Positions 13,913 through 26,200 of a stretch of 64,000 nt of DNA are shown piece after piece (within the stretch, counting starts at the first letter, position 1; the number at the start of each line of letters is the position of its first letter). The translations under genes and the position numbers were made by a program. Under the pieces are notes generated by a model, which was given only the letters and a program-made list of their open reading frames with translations, was not told where the DNA came from and ran no database searches. The stretch comes from Imbricaverruca yamaguchii (taxonomy: Eukaryota; Arthropoda; Thecostraca; Neoverrucidae), in the NCBI GenBank assembly GCA_034440575.1, contig JAOTOL010001656.1:1364501-1428500 (forward strand). The letters are read 5' to 3'.

Positions 13913-15640
13913 ATCTGGTTGAAAATATTCCATGCTGGGAATAAATATGAAATTAAGCAAAATACCTAAGGTTTTCAATGTCAAAGAGTATTGAATTGAA
14001 TGCATGAAGTGTTGTAGTATGCATAATAGGCTATATTTGTATGGAGAAGATTATGATTGTGTATGTCTGCCAAATGAAGAGCAATCATTTGCAGAGAAAA
14101 TGAGTGGTCCCATAATCTTTTTCACATACAAATATGCTGTATTAAAAATCAAAAGAATCAAATGCTACCTTGATGTACAATAATGCAGAGGAAATGAGTG
14201 GTTGAATTATACTAACCATTGGTATTGGCAAAAAATTTAATAATCCAAAAATTACCTGGACCTGCCAGTTCATTGTAAATTTACAGTTTAAAATAATTTT
14301 TGAATTCTTGAAGTTTTGTTTCATGATATTTCAAAATATATTTCATTTTATGTTATATTACCCAACTCCAAGCTGCTTTTTGGGTGTTATTTGCCTTCTG
14401 ACTGAAAAGCATGCATTTACAGAGGAAATTAATGGTCCACATCATGATAAGCACATTCATAAGCATTGCTGTAATGGAGAAAGAAATTAAAAGAACTCAA
14501 ACTACCTTAAACCGCAAATTTACCACCTAACCTATCCTTCTATGAAAAAAATGTGGGATTTGTTTCAAGATTAAAAATATTATAAACTTAAAATAAAAGC
14601 CTAACCGAGCTAAATCGATGGCATTTCCTTCAGTGAGGTGCAATGTGTGTAAAGTCTTATCTTGGATACCTTAACCTGCAATAATACAGCCCCTTTCTGG
14701 GTGTTATTTTGTTCTCCAGCTGAAAATATGCATCTGTAGAGGAAATGATTAATCACATCATGTTAACAGCATTAATGATCATTGCATTTAAGAAAATCAA
14801 TTCCAAGTATTCCAAAATTACCTTAAGCTTCAAATTTACCACCAGAACTACCAATGTAGCATGTCACAGCTGCCTCCAATCTGGTGTTGGATGGGGTATC
14901 TGCTGTGCAAAATTTGTAGATAAAATAATTTGATATCTTGTGAATTCTGACTTAATTGACCAAAACCAGTCTTAATTGCAGTGTAAACATGTGCTCTTCA
15001 TGTGAAAAGTGTATTTGTGTGGGGTCAGTCAAGTTGGAACATGTGAAAAGTGTGACTGGGGGATGTTTTTAATAAAAAGCAAGTCAAATTGCACCTGGAA
15101 GATAGGGAATGGATTCTGAAATGTTGTAGGTCATAGTGGGATACTGTAGTCTTGGCATAGGTTTCATCCATCTAGGTGCATCAATATGGGCCCTAATGCA
15201 TATTAGTACAATTTGTCATATTTTTTAAACAGGTTAGTCATAACTGTCCTGCAAACCCCAGATAACCTCAATGGAACTGTACCAAGCTTGAGAACCTATA
15301 CAGGAACAAGAAAAGGAGGCCAGCCAGAGGTTAGTTTTTGGTTTGGTTTTTGTTTATAGCTTAAATAGTACCTCCACTACATATGTTGCATGCATTGCAA
15401 GGTCAGTCTGAAGTATGTTGAAAATGTTGTTCTAGTAATGCCAACCACAAGCCAGCACCTCCATCAGAATACTGCTTGCTAGTAATGTCCTGCAGGTTTG
15501 TACATATCTAATTAGCTGTGTGTTAGAAATGGAACTCAAGTAAATATATAGAAGCCTCCAATGAAACTTACAGGCATAAATTTATTTTCTGTTATTTTAA
15601 TGTACTTGATATCCATTACTTTGGGAAATGACAATTTTTA
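13913..15640. other. CpG-depleted unique DNA, no gene seen
   Basis: AT-rich. Words such as CATTTRCAGAGGAAATKA recur near 14085, 14185, 14415 and 14735, suggesting a decayed tandem or dispersed repeat with spacing of a few hundred bases. The same phrase recurs near 12000, 12180 and 35120. No coding signal. Confidence 0.45.
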
Positions 15641-15648
15641 CATGAAGT

Positions 15649-16450
15649 AGAGGTGTGCTGTAAAATTCAAACATATGTGAGCAAAGAGTTTGCACCTGCA
15701 ATTGATTGATTGGAACAAAATATGTACAAATCAAACCATAAATTATGATTTTTCCTGGAACCCATCAGAAGTGCTCAATTTTTTTCCAGCCAATCACAAT
15801 GGAGTATTTTTCCTATATTTGTACATTGGTCCATACTAGAGCCACAAAATAAAAATGAGCATGCTGCTTGTTTTAAGAAAAAACGGATAGTATCCGGTTT
15901 TACAGTTTTCTGTAAACCAGTGACCTTCCAGGTCAGGCCAATGACCAGAAATTAGTGAATATCACGATACTTTTTGTTTGGGAGGGCCACATAACAAAAC
16001 ATTTTACAGTTAGAGTCACCAGAAAATAAGAACAGGACTCATTGAAGCCCTGTGAATCTGATGATGGTCTTTGTCATCACTCCCTGTCAATTGCACAGGT
16101 CAGGTCAAGTCAAAACTTGTGACCGGCTGTAATGACATAGCATATAGAGCCCCTGACCATCATGAAATGAACCTGAATTAGTTGGAATGGTGCATGAAAT
16201 ATTAAATGTATTTCAATAATTTTGAATAATATTATATAAATAATATTGAATAATATTGAATTCAATAATATTAAAACATATATAATATTATGTAAATAAT
16301 ATTGAACAATATTGAATTCAATATGTAATGCTGATTGGTTCCAGGATAAATCATAATTTTTGGTTTGATTTTTACATATTTTGTTTTAATCAATAGATTG
16401 CAGGTGTAAACTCTTTGCTCACACATGTTTGAATTTTATAGTGTACCTCT
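15649..16450. mobile_element. hAT-like foldback / MITE with ~130-bp terminal inverted repeats
   Basis: The left arm (15649 to about 15785) and right arm (about 16330 to 16450) are inverted copies. Shared words include AAAATTCAAACAT, GTGAGCAAAGAGTTT, ACAAAATATGTA and AAATCAAACCA. Both ends are flanked by ACATGAAGT (15640-15648 and 16451-16459), a 7-9 bp target-site duplication depending on the exact boundary. The termini begin (T)AGAGGTGTGC, resembling hAT ends. The interior is AT-rich with AATATTGAATAATATT palindromes and contains no transposase, so it is non-autonomous. Confidence 0.85.
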
Positions 16451-16459
16451 ACATGAAGT

Positions 16460-17168
16460 TGCTCATTAAGTTCATGCTTTAGGCTGCTCTATGAGTTGTT
16501 GTAATTTGTTCTGCAATGTAATGCTTATGAACATGATTGTGACAATGTAACAATTTATTTCCTCCAGAAGGGCTCTTTTTCATTTCACAAGCAAATTATA
16601 ACAAAAAGGCTTGCAGTTTGGTGATGTAGAATACAAATGTTGTGAAAAGGGAAATATAACAATACCTACCCTAACATGTCCTCCATGTTCAGAACTAAAG
16701 TTGGAAAAATATCAAATGATTTTTTACCAAAATTGTACAAATTAATATCCTGACCCAGCCTTTATCACCATGATGCATACAGTCATCATACATTCTGGTT
16801 GCTCAGCATCCATCATAATGAGCTCTCCAGGTATGGTGTTCCATGTTACATCTTATTCATGCTATATGAACTGCTATTTTGCTATTATCTATCATCAGAG
16901 AATATCAGTTCAATTTGAAATTGTCCAGTGGGTTCTGCTTGAAATATCAGTAATTTAGCACCATCACTCATCTATATTATAAGTGGCCTTACAGAACCTC
17001 TGGGTCTACCTCTGAGTCATCTGCATCTACATCTGTGTCCCAAAGTCACTGGGTCTGCCCCTCCCCTAATTTGTACTGAGAGAAGTAAAGACAATGGCCT
17101 GTGTGTGTTTTATGCCACCAGCTGACAGAAGACTGATGCATATTGTGTTGTCAGCTGCACTGTGGGAG
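16460..17168. other. CpG-poor sequence upstream of the PEX13 start codon
   Basis: The PEX13 promoter or 5' UTR may lie here or further upstream, but I see no convincing TATA box, initiator or CpG-rich promoter. An upstream in-frame ATG at 17094 would add 25 residues. Confidence 0.3.
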
Positions 17169-17290
17169 ATGGCAGCACCTATGAAGCCATGGGAGTTGGC
17201 ACCTGCCTGCAGCAGAACTCCCAATGTCAACAACAGGGTCGCTCCACCTGAAGATGTCTGGACAGCCACCTCTACTGTTCCTCAGTTCCA
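17169..17290 (+). CDS. PEX13: PEX13 exon 1 (start codon, KPWE motif)
   Basis: The exon encodes residues 1-41, beginning MAAPMKPWELAP. The MxxPxKPWE pattern is the conserved N-terminus of animal PEX13, which is why I choose the ATG at 17169 over the upstream in-frame ATG at 17094. The donor is TTCCA|GTGAGC and leaves two bases (CA), completed to Gln by the first G of exon 2. The preceding intron or 5' UTR was not resolved. The exon has very few CpG, unlike the later exons. Confidence 0.85.
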
Positions 17291-20200
17291 GTGAGCACAA
17301 CATTTGTCTATCTGTTTTGGGTATTTCTGATGACATGTCATGCATACAGTTGTTTCCAGTTGCATCCAAATAATGTCAAACTGTCAATGGAATCATGTGG
17401 CATAGAACTGATCGATGAGCCGGTTTTCAGGCCGACGCTTGGTGGTGCTACTGGGCAGCCAGCAATGCCTGGTAATGCGCCGCCTGTGCCAGAGCGACCG
17501 ATGGCCGGCTACTCATACTCGCTGCCATATTCTGCTCTGCAAACCATGTCGCCATATGGAGCAGGGTGAGTTGCACTGGCAGCCTGATGGGCTAGGTCTG
17601 CTTATGTGGAGTGTGAGTAGTACTGGCAGCTTGATGTGCTGGGTGTGCTTATGTGCTCTCAAAACATTGAACTCAAAAGAAAATGACCTATTTTGTGAGG
17701 AATTTAAGATCGTTGGATGTGTTTGTATTCTGACAAGACACAATTTTGGATTTGGCGAAAATATTCTTAGTGCAGTATCACATTGTACTGAACACATTTG
17801 TTCTCATAAACTGTGGAGATAGTAAAGTGCTACCTTCATTTTCTATGTAGCAAGATAGTCATATGGCCTGTGTGTAGCTTTCATTTGTGCATCAAAATTG
17901 TGTCACTCAATCTGCATTGTATTACTCTGGCCACAGCTTTTTATTCAGTCGTTTATTTCTCTACAATGTGTTTGTGTACAGTTTTTAAGATGGTCTTTCA
18001 TCTCTCCCCCTGACACAGTTTTATTCCTATGCACATCATAAACGCTAAAACGATCAGCATCGTTGTGTTGTTTTGCCCTTACGCATTCCTCTCATTAGCC
18101 CTACCACATTTATGTTTGTTAAATAACTTGAGTTTAGCATTCTTTTACACCAACATGATGAAGTAGTTTTTTTTTCTAATCTGCTAAGAGTTTGACAAGT
18201 TTGAATCCATCAGGTGAAGAAAATTGCAAAGCCTGGTCTTGTGTAGTTTCCCCGGATGCAGTGGGTTGTCCCTGGTGTATGTAAGTAATTTAAAAGAATA
18301 CATTGTAAATATGTTGTGCAATCCTACAGCCATTTAGTTGGATTAAATTAACGATGAGATGGAAGTGGGCGCTTACTCCCAATCTCGTTCATAATTTATG
18401 CAGACATCCCAATTCGCCTCAGGAACCTCCTGCCTATTTCAGAATGTAGCTTTGATGGACTATATTTGTGAATGAATATTATGGAACGGCAGAAGATCAT
18501 GAATGAATACATGGTTCCGAAATTTTGGAAGAGACGGTGCTATTTTATATCTCCTTGAAAATAAGCGCATGAATGGCGTACATTCCTGCATGCAATGTGT
18601 CACTGTGCCCAGGTATTTGGTACCAATTGCAACTGTATCCTCGCCTATGAGTACGGGCCGGGATCTTCGATGCGCCCCAGAGCCCTTATGATTAACTACG
18701 AGTCGGTATCTGGAGAGCGGTCTGCCTTGAACTCAGGGCTGCTGCCTATGTGTGTTAATTACAGATACGGCGGGCATGCGGGTGCCTACGGCGGCGGCTT
18801 CGGAGGCGGCTACGGCGGCGCGTTTGGCAGCGGGCTCGGCAGCTACGGCGCCTACGGCGGTGCCGGCAGTCCATACTACGGCAGGCCCTCGGGGCTCGGA
18901 GCCGGACCGGAGAGCTGGTGAGACTGAGTCACCTGTCATGTGCCAGCTGTAATCTAACGGTGACAAAGCCAGCGTGTGGGCAAGTGACTGTGCCTCTACA
19001 TAGTTTGGTTTGCTGATTAACGTTTTGCTGGGCATCTACAGCTGACATGACCTCGAATATTGTCTTCTGTTTACTGCACCAGTCGACAATTTTTTGTCAA
19101 AGGGCGATTGTTTTTTAACTCCTTTTTAATCCTTGTTTTGTCGTTTTATGGCTTGGACTAATTCATAATTATTCTACGGATCTACCATATGCTCGATGTC
19201 ATCTACTTTTGCATGAGATGTTATCTACTTTTGCAAATGTATGATTAAGAATGGTTTGTGGTTCTTGCCTCGTGCATGTTATGGTTACCATGATGTGATG
19301 GGCTCATAATACTAGCTGGTCACCAGAGGGGCAAGAGAAAGATCCTCAATGGCTGCCATTCGTTCCAGGCTATGTTCCCTCTTGTTTTCCATTTAGCTTT
19401 TGGTTTCCATGGTATATCAGGCATATGTCCAGAAAGTTTATGAACTTATTGGGTAGATCTCGGAGGCATGATTTAAAGTCGATAATTTTATCGCGGTTAT
19501 GTGATGTGTCTGTTGCCAACATGCGTGTGGCTGAGTTATTTTTAAGTGGAAGTATTTCCAGAGTGTTGATGTGATGCAGGTGACGTGTGGTGTGACGTGT
19601 GCTGTATGGCGGCCAGGTTCATACAGGCAGCAGAGGAAGGCTCGCGTAGCACCTTCGAGTCGATCGAGTCGTTCGTCAGCGTCTTCACCTCCATCAGCCA
19701 GATGATGGAGTCAACATACATGCTGGTCCACAGGTAATACATGGTGGAATTTGGCGGTTTTGTATAGAGTTTCATTGTCATGGAGTTGGTTACTGACACT
19801 ATAGTCTTCTGCTCGGATGTCGTTTGGCTGCGTTTTCCGCTTGCTTCAGTTGTCTTCAATGGAACGTTCAGTCTTATTGATTGCATGACTGTTAGCTGGT
19901 GTATGAGGTGTGTTGCTTTTTGCTTGGGTCACCTATGCGTGTCTGCTACTGCGATTATTTACCAGTGATTTGATGTTCGTACAAGAGGTTTGACTCCCAG
20001 TGGGAGCATGTACTTACTGTGGCTTTTAGTCGAACAATCTTTGGATGAACGTCACCCGGGGTGGGTGGGCGCAAATCACAGATGTGGGCTGTGGATGCGC
20101 CCGTACCCCGAAACCGCTCAACCGATTTGAATGAGCCTACACCTATTTAATTGTAAAGTACAACTTTGGCAGTGCTTATGAGTATTGTGTACAACAGTAA

Positions 20201-23200
20201 GACACTGAAAACATGGTATGACTCCTTAAAGATGCTCAGTTCACAAATACATTTTGTGGACGCATTCATACGTAGTAACTAGACATGTACAAGTCACAAA
20301 CTTGAATTTTGAATCATTGTAATGTTTGTACATACAACGTACATCCATGCATACATACATACACATCCATACATGCATACAACATTCACATCAACATCCT
20401 CAAAGAAGTATCAACATCCTGCTTCGTGATACGTCCTCATGAAGTCTCCTTGTCTCTGTTCTAACAGTATCTCATTGAAGTTTCTAACAGTATCTAACAG
20501 TACCTCATCTCATCCCCCACACTTCCTTTAATCAACAATGCATCTGAGTGACTATCAGCTGACTGCCAGTCAGCTGTTGGTGACGTCACTCAAACGTACA
20601 TACACACCTCCAGCCGGGTACAATGAATAACCCCACAGCATCACCCGGAATATTTTTAAGGTGGTCAACACCTAACCTAGCCTAACCTAACACTAACCTA
20701 ACCGAACCTAACCCTTATAAATATTTATAGTGTTCCCATTGGGTCATTTAGTGCACCTAGCTGGGGGTATGTCTTGGTACGTTTGATTGACGTCACCAAC
20801 AGCTGATGATAGCTGGAATACATTGTTGAAATATACGATGAGCAATACTTGAAGAATACCTTATTGATAAGTATCATGCCCATTCTCTTGATAAGGGATA
20901 GTGATACACACATGTTGCTACTCAATTTCAGGTACATGGATTACCTCTTATGTGATTTCGCATAAATGTAAGTTTATATCATAGGTTTTTTATCTCGCTA
21001 TCCCGAATATAGCATTTGCTAAATTTTGAACCTGAAAACAAATGCTAATGGTACGGTCGTAAGTGCTTTTGTTTCGACAGCTGCTTTCGTTTGCTCTTGT
21101 TAGCGCTGTTTCACCAGATCAGTCAGTTCTGCATGGTTGATTTGCGCGTTACTTTGTAATGTCGCTGTTCGAAGTATGTCGTCCGTAACGTGCCTGGAAG
21201 GCACGATATTAACATAAAATGCAAGGCAAGTCAGTCATGCTGAATCAATACGGAAGGGCCAGTGAACAACATCCGAGTAGATTTTGGGCATGGGCAATGG
21301 GTACGTCCCAAGCTCTCGTCTCCTCTTTTGGACGATACGCTCTAAAGCTGAAGCTCTCGTCCGCAAATTGGATCCACCAATCTCAAACAGACACGTTGTG
21401 GTCGCCTTTTCTTATTCTGCTTTGAGGCAGCAACAAAACACGATATTCCCCACCCATCCTCTGTTACGTGGCCTTTATGTCTGCCACGCCCCACGCATCT
21501 CCCTGTTGCCAGCCCTGCTTCGCCACCACTGTCCCGCCAGTGGGTTCTGAGTTTCGTTGTTAATGTTGCGCAGCTCGTTCCGGACGGTGGTGGGCGTGGC
21601 CGAGCAGATGGGTCGCATGCGGCTACACCTTGCGCAGGTTCTGTCGGCGCTGTCCCTCGTGCGCACCGTTCGCTGGATCGTCAACTTCCTGCGGCGTTGG
21701 CTAGGTGAGGTCTGCACCAACAGCAACCCGCTGGTGATGCCGTGCCGACTGTGTGCCCAGTTGTTTGGAAGTTCAAATTCACCAGGTTCCTTAGATGGTC
21801 ACCTTTTGCTTTTATCAACGCAATGCAAAATTATACATATAGCCACGTAGTCATAGGAGTATGGTCGTAATTCTAGTCTGCCCGCCTGTCTGCCTGCCTG
21901 TATGCCTGTCTGCCCGACCCGCCGACCCGCCTGCCTTCATCAAAGTTGTGTGTGTACGGCCACCAGGTGATCTGTGGCCTGGTTTCCTACGAATCACCAG
22001 TTGTGTGCACGGCCACCAGGTTCCCGGGAGCTGGGTTTTCCGACGGACCGCCTGCTGTGTGTACGGCTGTCATGTTACTGGAGCTGGGTTTTCCTACTTG
22101 CCAGCAGTCGTGTGCAAGGCTGCTAGGTTGCCTGAGCTGGTTTTCCCTACGAACCACTAGTTCAGTTCGCGGCCGTCAGGTTACCCGGAGTTGGCCGGTG
22201 CCGAACAAGTGTGGAGCGAGGTAGCCGGTTCTGGGCCGACTCTGGCCGGCTCCGGGCCGACCAGTGAGTCGTCTCCGCCGGCGGCCCCGCGCTGGCCCGT
22301 GCTCATGTACCTGGCGGCCGTGCTGGGCGCTCCGTATCTCATCTACCGACTGCTGCGCACCAACGCTACTCACCAGGACACAGGTTGGTGGCCGGCGCCG
22401 GCTCAGCCGCTGCTGCCGGTATGTGACTTATGCGGTCGATACGCCCATAAAGTACGGGTCAGCCGACGCCCCTGGCAAGGTGTACGCAGTTGGTCATGCT
22501 GTTCGGTGTTGTCGCTGTATCTCGCCGTTGGCTCACTGATGGCGAAATTTCCTGGGAGACGGCTGAAACATGGCACTGTGGCCTTCCGGCCGGCGGGCGG
22601 CGGTGTGACCGGTGGTGGTCATTGGCTGACTGGCACGTCCACTGCTTTGGGCCAAACAGTGTCGCCATCTCCCGCGTTTATTGGTCGCAGGCGAGGAGTA
22701 GCAACAGATAAGATCCGAGCCCGCGACCTTTCGGTTGAGAGACAGGCATCGCACCCGTGACTGTTCACCGTGTTAAGCGACGCGACAGTGTGATCTCTCC
22801 GTCAGCCTGGTGCACGTGTTGCTGACTTTGCAGGTCGCTTCTCATCTCCAGTTATGTATTTGTTACTCGATCGATGCAACAGTTTGGCAGTTCCGCTCCC
22901 AGAATTGTGACCTCTCCATAATCCCATTGGCATATCCGTCATTGTTGGGTCGTCTCGATGTTACGCGTAGTTAATAGTTCTGGATATTTTCATCCCGCAT
23001 GTGTGTAGGGAAGTTCCGTGCATGCCTGGCATCTCACTCATGTTTGGGGTAAACTGTTTGGGGCTACGTGAATAGTTATATGGACTTCAACGTTGACGGT
23101 AAGCCCCGGGTATAAATGCAATGGCTCTCTGTTTCGATCTCGGAGCTCTGATCCAATCGTCTTGACAGGCACCTCAAAATCCAGCACTTATATTTGCGTA

Positions 23201-26200
23201 TTTAATAGCAATTAAATGGCGATAATGATTCAGTTTTAAATAGTGCAGCGTGATTGACAAATTAGTAATAATGACCTCTTTTAGCGTTAGACAGCTTCAA
23301 TTGCTGGACAGACGACTTTTCAGTAGGTGGCTGCACATATCAGAGCTCACATCTTCATACATCTCAGTCTCCCATCTCAAGCCCCAAGTTGCGATATTGA
23401 AATAGACAGCAGTGTTCACGTACAATCCAGCTTACATTCCGACCGGTCTTCATTTACTCTACGACTATCATCTCAAACGACTGCATATCGACAGACACGG
23501 CAACTATCAGGCAGAGTCCTCAGACGTACCTCGAGTAACTGCACCAAGCGGACGCTCCGTAAGTAAGTAACTGCACTGCTGCACCAAGCGGACACTCCGT
23601 CTTTGACATCAGAGACATAATCAGCCAGTCTGAGACTGAGTTAGCGGCACCTGATGGCTGACCTCAGCACCCGTCGGCGGCACCGCACTGTAGCCTAGTC
23701 TCTGACACCAGAGCTGCGGAATTCAGCGTGCACACAGGCATCTGGCATACAGGGACATCACAGCCCATCTGGCATCTGACATTCCAGGCACATCAGCATT
23801 CATTCAGCAGGCAACCAATAGTGTATGTTGTCAGTACATTCATGAATCATACATACATCTGTCCTTACGTACGTCCAATACACACCTGTTATCACAGATT
23901 CACACCTGACATCACGGACACACCTAGCATCACAAACATTGACTACGGGGCATGGCATCTGTCATACCTGTCATCCCACATACACGTTGCACAAGCGACA
24001 CACCTGACATATTGTTGTCACTGTGACAGGAGTCTGTCATATCACAATTATGTCAATTTCATACCACTCATGTACTTACACACCTGTCCCAGAATATAAT
24101 CCTGACATCTATCACTCACGACAAATCATATTTAACGTCATCCACTGGCATTTCATCATCCATCAGACGGCGGCGGCCGGTATCGAGGTCACGTCTTCAG
24201 ACGGCTGCGGTACCAGGGTGTCAGGTATCTGTGCACCTGACCGGAAGTGGATGGGGGAACAATATCCGTTGGCATCGGCGGCGGTCGGCGACTTGCCGAC
24301 TAAGTAGTGAGACAGCTCGGCGCTGGGGTATGGAATCTGTCGGAACCTATCTCGACATTTAGTGGGGGAGGTGCAAGTTTCTGAAAATATAAGGGTCCCC
24401 ACAACCAACTTCGCTGCATATGGTTGGCAGCGCCGTTTGAAGTCCCAGGACATGTTGCCAATATGAGGCGCTATTAATGGTGCTAAGCGGTTGAGGGTAG
24501 AGGCGAACTGTGGTTGGAGACACAGGATCGACCGTGAACCGTTTTCAACAGAAAATGTATACAGTCGGCAATTTCTTTCTCGTGGCAAAATTTGAATGCA
24601 GATGCCGGCTCATTTATTACGAGCCAGGGCTAAACGAGTTTGCTTGATCAGAGAGTGAGATCGGTTTTAAATGTACTCATGCCGAAATGAATAATACGTC
24701 AGAATCTGCTGTACTGTCCTGGAATTAATTTCCCATTGTGCAGGTTATGACCCGAGTCCCATATCTGACCTGTTGGCCTGGCTTGTCCGGCGCCCCTGAT
24801 AGCGCCACGTGACAGTATGAATGGCGCGCCACGCTGTAGTTCCGCCACACCCGAGTCCCATATCCGACCTGTTGGCCTGGTTTGCCCGGCGCCCCTGATA
24901 ACGCCACGTGACAGTATGAATGGCGCGCCACGCTGTAGTGCCGCCACACAGGAGGCACATATCTGACCTGTTGGCCTGGCTTGTCCGGCGCCCCTGATAG
25001 CGCCATGTGGGGTATAAATGGCGCGGCACGCCGTCACTCAAGCTCACTTACTCCTCACCCCCGAAGTGCCGCCACAAAGCCATTTTTCTTGTGACAAATG
25101 ATTGCTAGTGCTTCCGCAAACTGATGGCAATGAAACTTTGTGAGATGAATTGCATTTAAATGAATTGCATTCGATTCAGCTGAATGAAGCACACCATAAT
25201 TTTCCTTAAAGACCAATTATGATTCTGATTGATTAAACTAGGACCTGGTGTGTAAAAAAGCTTGTTGATGTTTTAGAAGTGTGACTGGCTGGGCTGGATC
25301 GGGTGGCTCGTTCTTTTCGTATGTATAGGTGAGCAGCCTTGCTCGGGCTCTGTCGTCACTCGTAGCAGCAGACAGTCACGTCGGTTGTACATTATAGGGT
25401 GCCGGAGATGCCCTAAGTAGAGCTCCGGAGATAGATGGTGTCCTCTGTCTCTAGATGACCATCCTGTGAGGTGGCGTCAGCACAGCTGCGTTGAGAGGCA
25501 TTTGTTGTACATTACCGGAGCCAGATGAGGCGCCTCCCAAGAGAGGTGACGTCCTGTTGTGGCCGGTGTGTCGACAGAGAGCTGGAGGTCGGGCGGCGGC
25601 GAGCACTTCTCGGCCGTGTGCGTGTACGACTTCAGCGGCGCGTCCGACGGTGAGCTGACCGTGCGCGCCGGCCAGCAGCTGCGTCTGGCGCCGCGCCGCC
25701 TGCAGCCGCGCGTGCGTGGCTGGGTGCTGGCCTCAGACGGCGCCGCCGTCGGTCTGGTGCCCGCCTCCTATGTCAAGATCAGGGGTCTGGTGCCGGCCGG
25801 CGGCGCCGCCGTCCCGGGGACCGGTCAGGCGGCGGTGGGGCCGGCGCAGGCGGTGCAGCAGGCGCAGGCAGCGGCGGGACAGGTGCAGGCAGCGGCGGGA
25901 CCGGTACAGGCGGCGGCGAGACCGGTGCAGGCGGCGGCGAGACCGGTACAGGCGGCGGCGGGACCAGTGCAGACGACGGCGGTACCGGTACAGGCGGCGA
26001 CGGGACCGGTACAGGCGGCGGCGGCGGGCGGAACCGGTACAGGCGGCGGCGGACCGGTACAGGCGGGCGGGGCGGGACCGGTACAGGCGGCGGCGGGACC
26101 GGTACAGGGGGGCGGGCAGGCGGCGGGGACCGGTACAGGCGGCGGCGAGACCGGTGCAGGCGGCGGCGAGACCGGTACAGGCGGCGGCGGGACCAGTGCA

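Larger units (their letters stand above)
20430..21065 (+). repeat. Dispersed repeat, copy 2 (split by the MITE)
   Basis: 20430-20490 and 20860-21065 together match 4185-4470 in order. The 370 bases between, including the TIR element at 20571-20805, have no counterpart in copy 1. Confidence 0.6.
22384..25577 (+). other. PEX13 intron 6 (3.2 kb)
   Basis: This is the largest PEX13 intron, bounded by GTTGGT and TCGACAG. It holds a tRNA-derived SINE (22681-22760, minus), a stretch of degenerate CACCTGACATCAC-like sequence (23730-24120), an unassigned minus open frame (24163-24588) and a 99-bp tandem array (24751-25047). The rest shows nothing I can name. Confidence 0.7.

Noticed and set aside
17094..17168. 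Longer PEX13 N-terminus from the upstream ATG
   Set aside because: Known animal PEX13 starts a few residues before KPWE, and the upstream residues are hydrophobic and unlike the family.
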